Positions 1 to 8,583 are shown, counted from the first letter of the stretch. The stretch: DNA of 64,000 nucleotides from Streptomyces sp. TLI_171 (GCF_003610255.1 NZ_RAPS01000001.1:1984001-2048000); one strand, 5' to 3'. The notes: generated from the letters alone by a model not told the origin. A program made the numbers and translations.

Positions 1-477
1 CTTCTCGGGGGCCTCGTAGGGGTCGTCGACGCCGGTCAGGCCGGAGATCTCGCCGGCCGCCTGCTTGGCGTAGAGGCCCTTGACGTCCCGCTCGGAGCAG
101 AGCTCGACGGGCGTGGCGACGTGGATCTCCAGGAACTCGGTGCCGTTGGCGGCGTGCCGCTCGCGGACCGCGGTGCGGGAGTCGGCGAACGGGGCGATCA
201 CCGGGGCGAGCACCTTGACGCCGTTGGCGGCCAGCTTCTCGGCGACGAAGCCGATCCGGGTGACGTTGGTGTGCCGGTCCTCGCGGGTGAAGCCGAGTCC
301 CTTGGAGAGGAACTCGCGGATCTCGTCACCGTCCAGCACCTCGACCCGGTGGCCCTCGGCGCGCAGGCGCTCGGCGAGCGCGAACGCGAGGGTGGTCTTG
401 CCCGCGCTGGGCAGGCCGGTCAGCCACACGGTGGCGCCGCGCTCGCGGCCCGCGGCCAGAGTGTCGGCGGTGGTCAC
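1..477 (-). CDS. cysC: Adenylylsulfate kinase (APS kinase), 3' end outside window
   Basis: Phosphorylates adenylylsulfate (APS) with ATP to PAPS in cytoplasmic sulfate activation. 159 codons are present; the C-terminus lies left of the window. The P-loop GLPSAGKT is at residues 21-28, a DGD motif at 49-51 and FTREDR at 63-68, all in the places expected for CysC. The GTG start at 477 is chosen because AGGAG lies just upstream and the protein then begins a short distance before the P-loop. It is the last visible gene of a leftward sulfur assimilation operon, 50 bp after cysH. cysD and cysN would be expected beyond the window edge, as in Streptomyces, but are not visible here. Confidence 0.95.
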   Translation of the reverse strand, partial: MTTADTLAAGRERGATVWLTGLPSAGKTTLAFALAERLRAEGHRVEVLDGDEIREFLSKGLGFTREDRHTNVTRIGFVAEKLAANGVKVLAPVIAPFADSRTAVRERHAANGTEFLEIHVATPVELCSERDVKGLYAKQAAGEISGLTGVDDPYEAPEK

Positions 478-527
478 GGTGGTTACTCCTGACGGTCGGT
501 GACGGTGGTTCAGGTGGGGGTTGCGGC

Positions 528-1226
528 TCAGAGGTGGATGCCGCACTCGGTCTTGCCGGAGCCCGCCCAGCGGCCCGCCCGGCCCTCCTCGCCCTCGCCG
601 GGCTTGGCGGTGCAGGACAGCGGCGAGCAGCCGATCGAGGTGTAGCCCTCCCACAGCAGCGGGTTCAGCAGCACCCCGTTGGCCTGGACGTACGCGTCGA
701 CGTCGGCCTGGGTCCAGCGGGCGATGGGGGCGAGCTTCACCTTGCGGCGCTTCGCGTCCCAGGCCACCACGGGGGTGTTGGCGCGGGACGGCGACTCGTC
801 GCGGCGCAGCCCGGTCGCCCAGGCGTCGTACCCGCCCAGGCCCCGGTTCAGCGGCTCGACCTTGCGCAGCGAGCAGCACAAGTCGGGGTCGCGGTCGTGC
901 AGGTGGGGCCCGTACTGGGCGTCCTGCTCGGCCACGGTGAGCTTCGGGGTCAGCGTGATCACGTTGACCGGCATGGTCGCGGCGACGGCGTCCCGGGTGC
1001 CGATGGTCTCGGCGAAGTGGTAGCCGGTGTCCAGGAACACCACGTCCACGCCGGGCAGCGCGGTGGAGGCCAGGTGGGCGACGACCGCGTCCTCCATCGA
1101 GGAGGTGACGCAGAAGCGCTTGCCGAAGGTGTCGGCCGCCCACTGCAGGATCTCCTGCGCGGTGGCCTCCTCCAGCTCACGGCCGGCCCGGAGGGCGATC
1201 GCCTCGTAGTCAGTCGCGGTCGTCAT
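528..1226 (-). CDS. cysH: Phosphoadenylyl/adenylyl-sulfate reductase
   Basis: Reduces activated sulfate (APS or PAPS) to sulfite with thioredoxin or a similar donor. 232 aa, normal for the family. Visible: TSSMED nucleotide-binding loop (about 41-46), DTGYHF (66-71), [10 protein letters not shown] starting at Cys117-Cys118, and the C-terminal KTECGIHL with catalytic Cys228. The CC pair is the hallmark of [4Fe-4S] APS-type reductases, but the second Cys pair is C200-SPLS-C205 (CX4C) instead of the usual CXXC. The ATG at 1226 overlaps the end of the small upstream gene by 17 bp, suggesting translational coupling. Reductase identity is sure; APS versus PAPS preference is inferred. Confidence 0.93.
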   Translation of the reverse strand: MTTATDYEAIALRAGRELEEATAQEILQWAADTFGKRFCVTSSMEDAVVAHLASTALPGVDVVFLDTGYHFAETIGTRDAVAATMPVNVITLTPKLTVAEQDAQYGPHLHDRDPDLCCSLRKVEPLNRGLGGYDAWATGLRRDESPSRANTPVVAWDAKRRKVKLAPIARWTQADVDAYVQANGVLLNPLLWEGYTSIGCSPLSCTAKPGEGEEGRAGRWAGSGKTECGIHL

Positions 1227-1386
1227 GTCCGTTACCCCCGTTGGTCGTCGACAGCAGTCCGAGGAACTTCAACTGGAAGCCCCGGCGGCACGCCCGGCAT
1301 TCCCACGCCCCGTGGCCGCTCTCGGACGGGCGCAGGTCCTCGTCCCCGCAGTACGGGCAGTAGAAAGGCGCGGCGCGCTCGGTCAT
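1210..1386 (-). CDS. Small zinc-ribbon-like protein of the sulfur operon
   Basis: 58 aa. Two CXXC pairs, YCPYCG near residue 9 and ECRACRRGF near residue 29, form a zinc-ribbon or rubredoxin-like metal site; the tail is Gly/Asn/Asp-rich. The start ATG overlaps the sir stop (ATGA) and its end overlaps the cysH start, so it is translated between two sulfate reduction enzymes. A small gene in this position is conserved in Streptomyces sulfur clusters. Function unknown; a role in electron transfer, metal delivery or stabilising Sir or CysH is inference from position and cysteines only. Confidence 0.85.
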   Translation of the reverse strand: MTERAAPFYCPYCGDEDLRPSESGHGAWECRACRRGFQLKFLGLLSTTNGGNGHDDRD

Positions 1387-3104
1387 GACAACTGCTCCTC
1401 GGTGGCGCGGACGGTCCACTGGGCGAAGCGCTCGCCGTCCTGACGGTCCGCCTGGTAACGGGTCAGCAGGCGCTCGACGTAGTCGGGCAGTTCGGCGCTG
1501 GTGACCTTCAGGCCGCGGATCTTGCGGCCGAAGCCGGCGTCCAGGCCGAGCGCGCCGCCCAGGTGGACCTGGAAGCCCTCCACCTGCTCGCCGTTCTCGT
1601 CGGTGACCAGCTGGCCCTTGAGGCCGATGTCGGCGGTCTGGATGCGGGCGCAGGCGTTCGGGCAGCCGTTGATGTTGATGCTCAGCGGCTCGTCGAACTC
1701 CGGGAGGCGGCGCTCCAGTTCGTCGATCAGGGACTGGCCGCGGCCCTTGGTCTCGACGATCGCGAGCTTGCAGTACTCGATGCCGGTGCAGGCCATCGTG
1801 CCGCGCCGGAACGTCGACGGGGTGACCCGCAGGTCCAGCGCCTCCAGGCCGGCCACCAGGGACTCGACCCGGTCCTCGGCGACGTCCAGGACGATCATCT
1901 TCTGCTCGACCGTGGTGGCCAGGCGGCCGGAGCCGTGCTCGGCCGCCAGGTCGGCGATCTGCGCGAGCAGCTTGCCGTTGACCCGGCCGACCCGCGGCGC
2001 GAAGCCGACGTAGAAGTTGCCGTCGTTCTGCCGGTGCACGCCGACGTGGTCGCGCCAGCGGTTGCTGGGCTCCTGCGGGCCGGGGCCGTCGACGAGTTCG
2101 CGCCCCAGGTACTCGTCCTGCAGCACCTGGCGGAACTTCTCCGGGCCCCAGTCGGCGACCAGGAACTTCAAGCGGGCGCGGTTGCGCAGGCGGCGGTAGC
2201 CGTAGTCGCGGAAGATGCCGATCACGCCGGCCCAGACGTCCGGGACCTCCTCCAGCGGCACCCAGGCGCCGAGCCGGACGCCCAGCTTCGGGTTGGTGGA
2301 GAGGCCGCCGCCGACCCACAGGTCGAAGCCGGGGCCGTGCTCGGGGTGGACCACGCCGACGAAGGCGACGTCGTTGATCTCGTGGACCACGTCCAGCAGC
2401 GGGGATCCGGAGATCGCCGTCTTGAACTTGCGCGGGAGGTTGGAGAACTCCTTGTTGCCGATGTAGCGGCGGTTGATCTCGTCGATCGCCCAGCTGCCGT
2501 CGATGATCTCGTCCTCGGCGATGCCCGCGACGGGCGAGCCGATCACCACGCGCGGGCAGTCGCCGCACGCCTCGGTGGTGGACAGGCCGACCGCTTCCAG
2601 CTTCTGCCAGATGGACGGGACGTCCTCGATCCGCACCCAGTGGTACTGGACGTTCTGGCGGTCGGTCAGGTCGGCGGTGCCGCGGGCGTACTGCTCGGAG
2701 ACCTCGCCGATCGCCTTCAGCTGGGCCACCGTCAGCTGCCCGCCGTCGATGCGCACCCGCATCATGAAGTACTCGTCGTCCAGCTCGTGCGGCTCCAGGA
2801 CGGCGGTCTTGCCGCCGTCGATGCCCTGCTTGCGCTGGGTGTACAGGCCCCACCAGCGCATCCGGCCGCGCAGGTCGTTCGGGTCGATCGAGTCGAAGCC
2901 GCGGTGCGCGTAGATCGTCTCAATGCGTGTCCGCACGTTGAGACCGTCGTCGTCCTTCTTGAACTGCTCGTTGCCGTTCAGCGGGGTGAAGTGCCCCATG
3001 CCCCACTGGCCCTCGCCGCGGTGGCGGGTCACCTTGCGGGCGGCGGGGCGGGCCGCGGGGGCGGCGCCGGCCTGAGGCTCGACCGTTTCGGGAGTGCGGG
3101 CCAT
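1383..3104 (-). CDS. sir: Ferredoxin-type nitrite/sulfite reductase
   Basis: 573 aa, typical length. Six-electron reduction of sulfite to sulfide at a coupled siroheme-[4Fe-4S] centre, with ferredoxin as donor. TEACGDCPR at 177-185 belongs to the substrate and siroheme region; the cluster ligands are Cys439 and Cys445 (CTGIEYC) and Cys481 and Cys485 (NGCPNAC). The ATG at 3104 follows AAGGACTG by a proper distance. Because it lies with cysH and cysC the substrate is most likely sulfite, not nitrite. It is first in the operon after a cysteine-containing leader peptide, and its stop overlaps the next start by 4 bp. Confidence 0.95.
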   Translation of the reverse strand: MARTPETVEPQAGAAPAARPAARKVTRHRGEGQWGMGHFTPLNGNEQFKKDDDGLNVRTRIETIYAHRGFDSIDPNDLRGRMRWWGLYTQRKQGIDGGKTAVLEPHELDDEYFMMRVRIDGGQLTVAQLKAIGEVSEQYARGTADLTDRQNVQYHWVRIEDVPSIWQKLEAVGLSTTEACGDCPRVVIGSPVAGIAEDEIIDGSWAIDEINRRYIGNKEFSNLPRKFKTAISGSPLLDVVHEINDVAFVGVVHPEHGPGFDLWVGGGLSTNPKLGVRLGAWVPLEEVPDVWAGVIGIFRDYGYRRLRNRARLKFLVADWGPEKFRQVLQDEYLGRELVDGPGPQEPSNRWRDHVGVHRQNDGNFYVGFAPRVGRVNGKLLAQIADLAAEHGSGRLATTVEQKMIVLDVAEDRVESLVAGLEALDLRVTPSTFRRGTMACTGIEYCKLAIVETKGRGQSLIDELERRLPEFDEPLSININGCPNACARIQTADIGLKGQLVTDENGEQVEGFQVHLGGALGLDAGFGRKIRGLKVTSAELPDYVERLLTRYQADRQDGERFAQWTVRATEEQLS

Positions 3105-3290
3105 GGTGTTCAGTCCTTTGAGCGGCTTGGCAGGTGCGAGGGTGGCGGTCCCCGGACGCGCTCCGCTCCCACCTGCGGATCTCAGCAGGCGGCGGGAGGG
3201 GGTGACGCTGGGCCGGGGGTCGGTGCGCGCGCATCCTCGACGGCGGGGATGGGCAGGCAGGGCGCCGGTGTTGGCGGCGTGCGAGGGGGC

Positions 3291-3374
3291 TCAGGTCACC
3301 GGACAGATGGCACTGGACACGCGAAGGAGGTCGACGTGGAGTCGGCCAACTAGGGTGGTTCCGGTGCTAGACAT
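3291..3374 (-). CDS. 27-aa leader peptide upstream of sir (HVDL type)
   Basis: Short ORF 186 bp upstream of sir: an ATG followed by codons giving GRLHVDLLRVSSAICPVT before TGA. The pattern 'R-HVDL-R-SSAIC' near the C-terminus is the signature of putative leader peptides that recur in front of sulfur-metabolism genes in Streptomyces; polycysteine leader ORFs act as cysteine-responsive attenuators in mycobacteria. There is no Shine-Dalgarno sequence; the ATG lies 6 nt after a -10 box, so it is probably leaderless. It has one Cys codon, close to the stop. Likely role: ribosome stalling or termination coupling sir-cysHC expression to cysteine supply (inference). Confidence 0.8.
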   Translation of the reverse strand: MSSTGTTLVGRLHVDLLRVSSAICPVT

Positions 3375-3380
3375 GGCAAG

Positions 3381-3410
3381 AGATTCGCACGGCGAGCGAC
3401 TCGCGGTCCA
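3381..3410 (-). promoter_or_regulatory. Promoter of leader peptide and sir operon
   Basis: On the minus strand: TGGACC (3410-3405), 18-nt spacer, GAATCT (3386-3381), then 6 nt to the leader ATG at 3374. The geometry fits a vegetative promoter giving a leaderless transcript. Both boxes are weak matches to consensus. Confidence 0.5.
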
Positions 3411-3545
3411 CTAACGTCCGCATCCTGGACTCCAGTGTTCCGAATCGCGAGACGAACGGGGAACTCCGGCCGTCCGGGCGCTGCGGGCCGCCGGTTCCGG
3501 GCGGCGGCGCGCCGGTCGCGGAGCACGGGCCGATACCGTAGGGGC

Positions 3546-4757
3546 GTGCAAGCAGCAGGCAGTACCCCCCAGCCGTCCGGCGGGCCCGGAACGACCGGCG
3601 GCCGGGCCTCCCGCCGGCGCGGCGGACGGCGCCGCGCCGCCAAGCGAACCAGCTGGTACCACACCCCGTGGGCGCTGGTGAAGGACACCACGAACACCTG
3701 CGTCGAGTACCGGGTCACCGGCCTCGCCGCCGAGGCGGCCTTCTTCACTCTGCTGTCCATCCCGCCGCTGCTGCTCTGCCTGGCCGGCACCCTCGGCTAC
3801 CTCGACGACATCCTCGGCGCGGGCACCATCGACAAGCTGAAGCAGGACATCGTCTCAGCAGCTGGGACGGTGCTCTCATCGAGCTCCGTCGACCAGATCG
3901 TCCAGCCCCTGCTGCACGACGTCTTCGACAACGCCCGCCCCGACCTGATCTCGATCGGCTTCCTGCTCTCGCTCTGGTCCGGCTCCCGGGCGCTGTACAT
4001 CTTCATCGACACCATCACCGTGATGTACGGCCTGGACGGCAAGCGCGGCCTGGTCAAGACCCGGCTGATGTCGCTCGGCCTCTACCTCGGTGCGCTGGTG
4101 ATCGGCTCGCTGGTGCTGCCGCTGCTGCTGGCCGGGCCCGGCCTGGTGATCGGCGCCTTCCAGGGCTCCGCCGGGGTGGTCAACGCCCTGTACTGGCCCG
4201 CCGCGATCCTGCTGCTGATCGTCTTCCTCACCACCCTCTACCACGTGGCCGTCCCGGTCTCCACGCCCTGGCGCGAGGACATCCCCGGCGCGCTGGTCGC
4301 CCTGGTCGTCCTGGTGGTGTGCAGCGTCGCCCTGCGGGTCTACCTGATCAGCTCGGTCGAGGGCCACTCCGTCTACGGGCAGCTCGCCGCGCCGGTCGCC
4401 GTACTGCTGTGGATCTTCGTGGTGGCGCTGGCGGTGCTGATCGGCGCCGCGATGAACGCCGCGATAGACCGCCGCTGGCCCACCGTCGAGACCGCCGACG
4501 CGCGCGCCGAGAACGAGCGCCTGGCCGAGGACGCCGCCGTCCAGCGCGGCCGCGAGGCCGCCGCCCGGCGCGCCGTGGAACGCGCCGAGCGGACCCGCCA
4601 GTTCGGCCTCGCCGAGGGCCACGACGAGGACCTGTTCGACGAGGACGACGACGAGCCCGCGCCGAGCGAGTACCCCGAGCGGTGGGCCGGCTTCCTCCCG
4701 CACGACGACGTCCGCCGCCGGGTGCGCGCCGTCCGGCGCAGGCCGCCCCGGCCCTGA
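3546..4757 (+). CDS. YihY/BrkB-family inner membrane protein
   Basis: 403 aa from the GTG at 3546. The N-terminus is basic and Pro/Gly-rich, followed by the family block beginning WALVKDTTNTCVEYRVTGLAAEAAFFTLLSIPP-like and about six transmembrane helices; the C-terminal ~90 residues are charged (Glu/Arg/Asp-rich, runs of acidic residues) and cytoplasmic by prediction. YihY proteins (once annotated ribonuclease BN) are integral membrane proteins of unclear function. The longer upstream reading (from 3435) is rejected: a TACCGT -10 box at 3534-3539 is 6 nt before this GTG, consistent with a leaderless start. Stands alone, convergent with the next unit. Confidence 0.85.
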   Translation: MQAAGSTPQPSGGPGTTGGRASRRRGGRRRAAKRTSWYHTPWALVKDTTNTCVEYRVTGLAAEAAFFTLLSIPPLLLCLAGTLGYLDDILGAGTIDKLKQDIVSAAGTVLSSSSVDQIVQPLLHDVFDNARPDLISIGFLLSLWSGSRALYIFIDTITVMYGLDGKRGLVKTRLMSLGLYLGALVIGSLVLPLLLAGPGLVIGAFQGSAGVVNALYWPAAILLLIVFLTTLYHVAVPVSTPWREDIPGALVALVVLVVCSVALRVYLISSVEGHSVYGQLAAPVAVLLWIFVVALAVLIGAAMNAAIDRRWPTVETADARAENERLAEDAAVQRGREAAARRAVERAERTRQFGLAEGHDEDLFDEDDDEPAPSEYPERWAGFLPHDDVRRRVRAVRRRPPRP

Positions 4758-4772
4758 GGCCGGGACGGTCCG

Positions 4773-5096
4773 CTACCCCCGGCGCCCGGCCGCCGCCAGC
4801 AGCGCGTGCACCAGGGAGGCGGCCAGCGCCGCCGGGTCGGGCGGGTCACCCACCGGACGGAGCGTCAGCGCACCGCCGCGGAACCGGACGTGCACCAGGC
4901 CGTCCGCGCCCAGCGTGGCCAGCACCGCGCAGCCCGGGTGGCGGCGCCACACCTCCGCCGCTCCCTCCGGACGCCCGCCGTGCAGCACGTCCGCGAGCCG
5001 CCGCACCCGGGCCGGCTCGTCGACCCGCGCCGCCAGGTGCCGGTCGTACCGGACCGGGTCGCCGGGCCCGCCCGGCAGCCGGACCGTCACCGTCAC
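4773..5096 (-). CDS. Hypothetical protein coupled to glycosyltransferase-like gene
   Basis: 107 aa. The GTG start overlaps the stop of the upstream gene (GTGA), so translation is probably coupled; a second GTG two codons earlier is also possible. The sequence is soluble-looking, beta-strand and Leu/Ala-rich with no motif I recognise: an N-terminal VTVTVRLPGGPGDPVRYDR stretch, then a helical ARVRRLADVLHGG region. Only context links it to the enzyme encoded upstream. Function unknown. Confidence 0.7.
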   Translation of the reverse strand: MTVTVRLPGGPGDPVRYDRHLAARVDEPARVRRLADVLHGGRPEGAAEVWRRHPGCAVLATLGADGLVHVRFRGGALTLRPVGDPPDPAALAASLVHALLAAAGRRG

Positions 5097-6319
5097 TGCC
5101 ACCGGCCGCCCCCGAACAGCGGGCCCGGCGGCGGCAGCGGGGGCAGCTCCGGGGCGACGGCCGGCTCGCCCAGGCCCAGCACCCGGTACAGCAGCCGGCG
5201 CACCCGGGGCAGGAACTCGCCCGGCTCGGAGGAGATCCGGGCGCCGATCGCCGCGTACGCCTCCGGCCGGTGCACCGCGTCGGCGTACGCCAGCTGCCGG
5301 TCCAGCGGGTGCGCCGGGTCCAGGGCCGGAGCGGTCGAGGCAAGCTGCACCCCCGGCGAGCGCGGGTTGACCTCCCGGTGCGGGAAGCGGGCCAGCAGGA
5401 TCCGGGCCGCGGTGAGCGCCGCGTACAGCGTCACCGAGCCGTGGTCGCCGATGACGTAGTCCGCCGCCACCAGCAGCGGGCGCCAGTCGGTCTCCGGGGT
5501 GACCGGCGACACCGCGCCGCCCGACACCCCCGCCACCCACTGGCGGACCTGCCAGCCGCCGTGCCCCGCCGACACGTTCGGATGCACCACCAGCGCGGTG
5601 CGGAACCGCCCGGCGGGCAGCTCCCGCACCAGCCGCGGCAGCAGCGCGTCCAGCCGCCCGAACACCGAGTCCGGACCCCAGGTCGAGCAGAGCAGCACCA
5701 GCCGCTCCTCCGGGCCCAGCCCGAGCGCCGCCCGGAACTCGGCCCGCCGGGGCAGCGCCGCGGTGATCCGGTCGTGGTCGCCGTCGCCGACCACCTCCGC
5801 CACCGGCAGCACCTCCGGGCAGCACCGCTCCAGTTCCGCCAGGTCGGCGCGGTGCGCCAGCGCGTACGCCGCGGCGTTCGGCCGGCCCTGCCACAGCAGG
5901 TGGTCACGGCCCAGCCCCGACGCCGCGCGGTCACCGCCCGGCGCCGCGCCCGCGCGGAGCTCGCGCACGCCGGTCACCGACCCGACCGGTGGCAGCGCCC
6001 GGGCCAGCTTCAGGTGCCCCGCCCCGTGCGGCAGCCGCACCAGCGGGCCGCGCACCTGCTCGATCCCCCGCGACCCGGCCGCCAGCACCAGGTCGAACTC
6101 GGTGGCCACCGCCTGCTCCCACGGCACCACCGTGCCGCCGAGCCCCATCAGGAACGCGGCCACCCCTTCGTTGAACGCGTGCGGCGCGACGGTGAAGACC
6201 ACCTGCACCCGCAGATCCGAGGCCAGCAGCTCGCACACCTCGCGCAGCCGCTGCCCGTACACCACCGTGTGCACGACCGCCAGCACCCGCTTGCGGTCGA
6301 GCAGAGTCGCCCAGGACAC
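5093..6319 (-). CDS. Glycosyltransferase-like / CDP-glycerol transferase-like protein
   Basis: 408 aa from GTG 6319, with GGGGGGAAG upstream; an in-frame ATG 30 nt further up lacks that spacing. The layout resembles GT-B or CDP-glycerol glycerophosphotransferase-type proteins: an N-terminal Rossmann half (VLAVVHTVVYGQRL, then a VLAAGSRG segment), and a C-terminal half with LVLLCSTWGPDSVFG, ALVVHPN and DYVIGDHGSVTLYAAL, the last being the usual donor-site region of these enzymes (a His and Ser/Gly near the nucleotide-sugar phosphate). I saw no membrane segment. Substrate unknown. Operon with the 107-aa gene downstream. Confidence 0.6.
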   Translation of the reverse strand: MSWATLLDRKRVLAVVHTVVYGQRLREVCELLASDLRVQVVFTVAPHAFNEGVAAFLMGLGGTVVPWEQAVATEFDLVLAAGSRGIEQVRGPLVRLPHGAGHLKLARALPPVGSVTGVRELRAGAAPGGDRAASGLGRDHLLWQGRPNAAAYALAHRADLAELERCCPEVLPVAEVVGDGDHDRITAALPRRAEFRAALGLGPEERLVLLCSTWGPDSVFGRLDALLPRLVRELPAGRFRTALVVHPNVSAGHGGWQVRQWVAGVSGGAVSPVTPETDWRPLLVAADYVIGDHGSVTLYAALTAARILLARFPHREVNPRSPGVQLASTAPALDPAHPLDRQLAYADAVHRPEAYAAIGARISSEPGEFLPRVRRLLYRVLGLGEPAVAPELPPLPPPGPLFGGGRWQ

Positions 6320-6618
6320 GGACTTCCCCCCTTCTCCCCGGCCTCCCACCGGAACGGCGGGCGCCGTGCACCGCCGTCGGGGGAGGGATGTCCGCGCGCG
6401 GTGGCGGGAGGACTGGAGAACCCTTGCACTCCTTGCGGAACTCTTGCGTCCTGTCGACTGGCCAACTTCCGGTGTTTCCAGCGGACTTGGTGCTCGTGAC
6501 CGATCGGCCGGAAATTCGCTGGCGGCCGGGTCGGACGGGCACTAGCGTGGCGTCCGCCGATCGAGGGCACCCCAGGGCGGGGTGTTCGAGGCGCGTCGCA
6601 GAAGAGGAGGTGAGGACC
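6320..6618. other. Divergent intergenic region before rsgA
   Basis: About 300 bp between the glycosyltransferase-like gene and the small ORF at 6619. I see a possible -10 box TAGCGT at 6543-6548 for rightward transcription without a convincing -35. Three TTGC-containing repeats lie at about 6424-6450 (ccttgcactccttgcgg and cttgcgtcc). No gene is supported. Confidence 0.4.
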
Positions 6619-6726
6619 GTGAGGCCTGTCCTTGCCGGTGCCGTTCCCCGCGTTCAGAAGTTCACCCGGTCCTGTATCCCCCGGTCTCCGGCCGACCTCT
6701 CCTTCCCGGTGTCGCCGCTGCGCTGA
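6619..6726 (+). CDS. Candidate 35-aa small ORF upstream of rsgA
   Basis: GTG at 6619 preceded by AGGAGG with an 8-nt spacer, one of the best ribosome-binding sites in the window. The peptide starts VRPVLAGAVPRVQKF and ends PVSPLR, basic with one Cys and no motif. It stops 42 bp before the rsgA start. Could be a leader peptide, a real small protein, or chance. Only the ribosome-binding site and position support it. Confidence 0.4.
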   Translation: MRPVLAGAVPRVQKFTRSCIPRSPADLSFPVSPLR

Positions 6727-6768
6727 CGCCGACCGGCCGGGGCCGCCCACCCTCGAAGGGTCACCCCG

Positions 6769-7860
6769 TTGCACTCCACGCACACCCCTGCCCACCCGCT
6801 CGCCGGCCTCGGCTGGACGGACGACCGGGCAGCCGCATTCGCACCGCTCGCCGAAGCAGGCCTGCTCCCCGGGCGGATCGTCCGCATCGACCGCGGCAGC
6901 TGCGAGGTGCTGCTCGCCGACCCCGGAACGGGCCGCGCCACCACGCTGCGCGCCGACACCCGGCCGGTGATGAGCGCCGACACCGTCCACAACCCGTGCA
7001 CCGGGGACTGGGTGGCCGTCGACCCGCACGCCCGCCCCGCCCCCGCCGTCTCGGCGGTGCTGCCCCGCACCACCGCCATCATCCGCAAGGGCGCCCACAA
7101 GCGCTCCGAAGGCCAGGTACTGGCCGCCAACGTCGACACCGTGCTGATCGCCGTCTCGCTCGCCGCGGAGCCCGATCTCGGCCGGGTCGAGCGCTTCCTC
7201 GCGCTCGCCTGGGAGAGCGGGGCCGAACCGCTGATCGTCCTCACCAAGTGCGACTTGGTCCACGACGGCGACTTCGTCCGGGCGGACGTCGAGGCGGTCG
7301 CGCCCGGGGTCACCGTGCTGGCGGTCAGCGCCGAGACCGGCGAGGGCATCGAGGTGCTGCGCGCCCTCACCACCGGCTCCTGCGCCCTGATCGGCCAGTC
7401 CGGCGCGGGCAAGTCCACGCTCACCAACGCCCTGGCCGGCGCCCACGCCATGACGGTCCAACAGGTCCGCAGCGCGGACGAGAAGGGCCGCCACACCACC
7501 ACCACCCGCGAGCTGGTCCCGCTCCGCGGCGGCGGCGCCGTCATCGACACCCCCGGCCTCCGCGGCGTCGGCCTGTTCGGTGGCGAGGGCATCGACCGCG
7601 CCTTCGCCGAGATCGAGGAGCTGGCCGCCGAGTGCCGCTTCGACGACTGCTCGCACCGGACCGAGCCGGGCTGCGCCGTGCGCGCCGCCCTGGCCGACGG
7701 CACCCTGCCCGAGCGCCGCTGGGACAGCTACCTGAAACTCCAGAAGGAGAACCGCTGGATCGCCTCCCGCACCGACGCGCGGGTGCGCGCCGAGCGCGCC
7801 CGGCACTGGAAGACCGTCACCAAGTCCGCCCGCCTCGCCCGCTCCGCCCCCAAGCCCTGA
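6769..7860 (+). CDS. rsgA: Ribosome small subunit-dependent GTPase A
   Basis: 363 aa. Late 30S assembly GTPase, acting on the decoding region. The circularly permuted order of GTPase motifs is seen: TKCD (G4) at 159-162, GQSGAGKS (G1) at 209-216, DTPG (G3) at 260-263. A C-terminal zinc knuckle follows (Cys289, Cys294, His296, Cys302). An OB-fold-like segment covers residues ~30-100. The start is TTG at 6769 with GAAGGG 9 nt upstream. The family is usually ~290-350 aa, so this is slightly long at both ends. Monocistronic unless joined to the small ORF upstream. Confidence 0.93.
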   Translation: MHSTHTPAHPLAGLGWTDDRAAAFAPLAEAGLLPGRIVRIDRGSCEVLLADPGTGRATTLRADTRPVMSADTVHNPCTGDWVAVDPHARPAPAVSAVLPRTTAIIRKGAHKRSEGQVLAANVDTVLIAVSLAAEPDLGRVERFLALAWESGAEPLIVLTKCDLVHDGDFVRADVEAVAPGVTVLAVSAETGEGIEVLRALTTGSCALIGQSGAGKSTLTNALAGAHAMTVQQVRSADEKGRHTTTTRELVPLRGGGAVIDTPGLRGVGLFGGEGIDRAFAEIEELAAECRFDDCSHRTEPGCAVRAALADGTLPERRWDSYLKLQKENRWIASRTDARVRAERARHWKTVTKSARLARSAPKP

Positions 7861-7936
7861 CGGCCCGTCGGGCCCTGGATCCGCTCCCCCGACCCCGCCG
7901 CCGTCCCCCGCCCGGCGAGACCCGCCGCAGCCGGAA

Positions 7937-8545
7937 CTAGCCGAAGGCTGCCGCGAGTTCGTCCGCGGCGGACGGCAGCGGGGTGGTGAGGGCGACCCAG
8001 GAGCCGTCGCGGAAGGACAGGTCGATCCGGCCGCGCTGGGTGACGCCCTTGGCGTTGCGCCGCGCGGCGGTCACCTCGGAACGCGGGAGCTCCAGTTGGA
8101 GGGCGTGCTGCTCGGTGAGCTGCCACGGCTTGGCGCGGTCGGCGAGCAGCAGGATCCGCCGGTCGGTGAGGACCAGCAGGGCGCTGCCGTGGGCGCCGTC
8201 CTCGTGCAGGCGGATCACCAGCCGGCCGGCGGTGGAGTGCCAGCCGCCGGCCATGCCGGCGCCGTGCCACACCGACTCGGGGACGGCGTCCATCATCCGG
8301 TCCTCGACCGCGCCGACGGCGGCGGACGCGGGGTTGACCACCGCGTACGCGCGCCGCAGCAGGCCGAACGGCTTGGCGAGCCTCTGCTCCAGCTCGCCCG
8401 GCCGACGGGGCGTCAGCAACTCCTCGGGCGGCCGGGGGATGCCTGGCGCGAGCGAGACCGGCGCGGCGGCCCGGAGCTGCTCGCCGGCGGCGAGGAACGG
8501 TGCGGCGAACTGGCGGTCCCGGTCGAGCACGGGAGACTCCTCCAT
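7937..8545 (-). CDS. Hypothetical protein, possible PH-like domain
   Basis: 202 aa. The N-terminal ~80 residues are Pro/Ala/Leu-rich; the C-terminal half contains LLVLTDRRILLLADR followed by alternating beta strands (EVTAARRNAKGVTQRGRI-like and LSFRDGSWVALTTP), reminiscent of bacterial PH or GRAM-like domains. Last gene of a three-gene leftward unit after an EspC-like and a WXG100-like gene (39 bp gap). Probably cytoplasmic. The PH assignment is by pattern only; function unknown. Confidence 0.6.
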   Translation of the reverse strand: MEESPVLDRDRQFAAPFLAAGEQLRAAAPVSLAPGIPRPPEELLTPRRPGELEQRLAKPFGLLRRAYAVVNPASAAVGAVEDRMMDAVPESVWHGAGMAGGWHSTAGRLVIRLHEDGAHGSALLVLTDRRILLLADRAKPWQLTEQHALQLELPRSEVTAARRNAKGVTQRGRIDLSFRDGSWVALTTPLPSAADELAAAFG

Positions 8546-8583
8546 CGGTACGGGTGGTGGCGGCGGCGGACCGCCCGGGCCGG

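Noticed and set aside
3435..3545. N-terminal extension of the YihY gene
   Set aside because: Arg/Gly/Ala-rich upstream segment without ribosome-binding site; a -10 box lies inside it, directly before the GTG at 3546.
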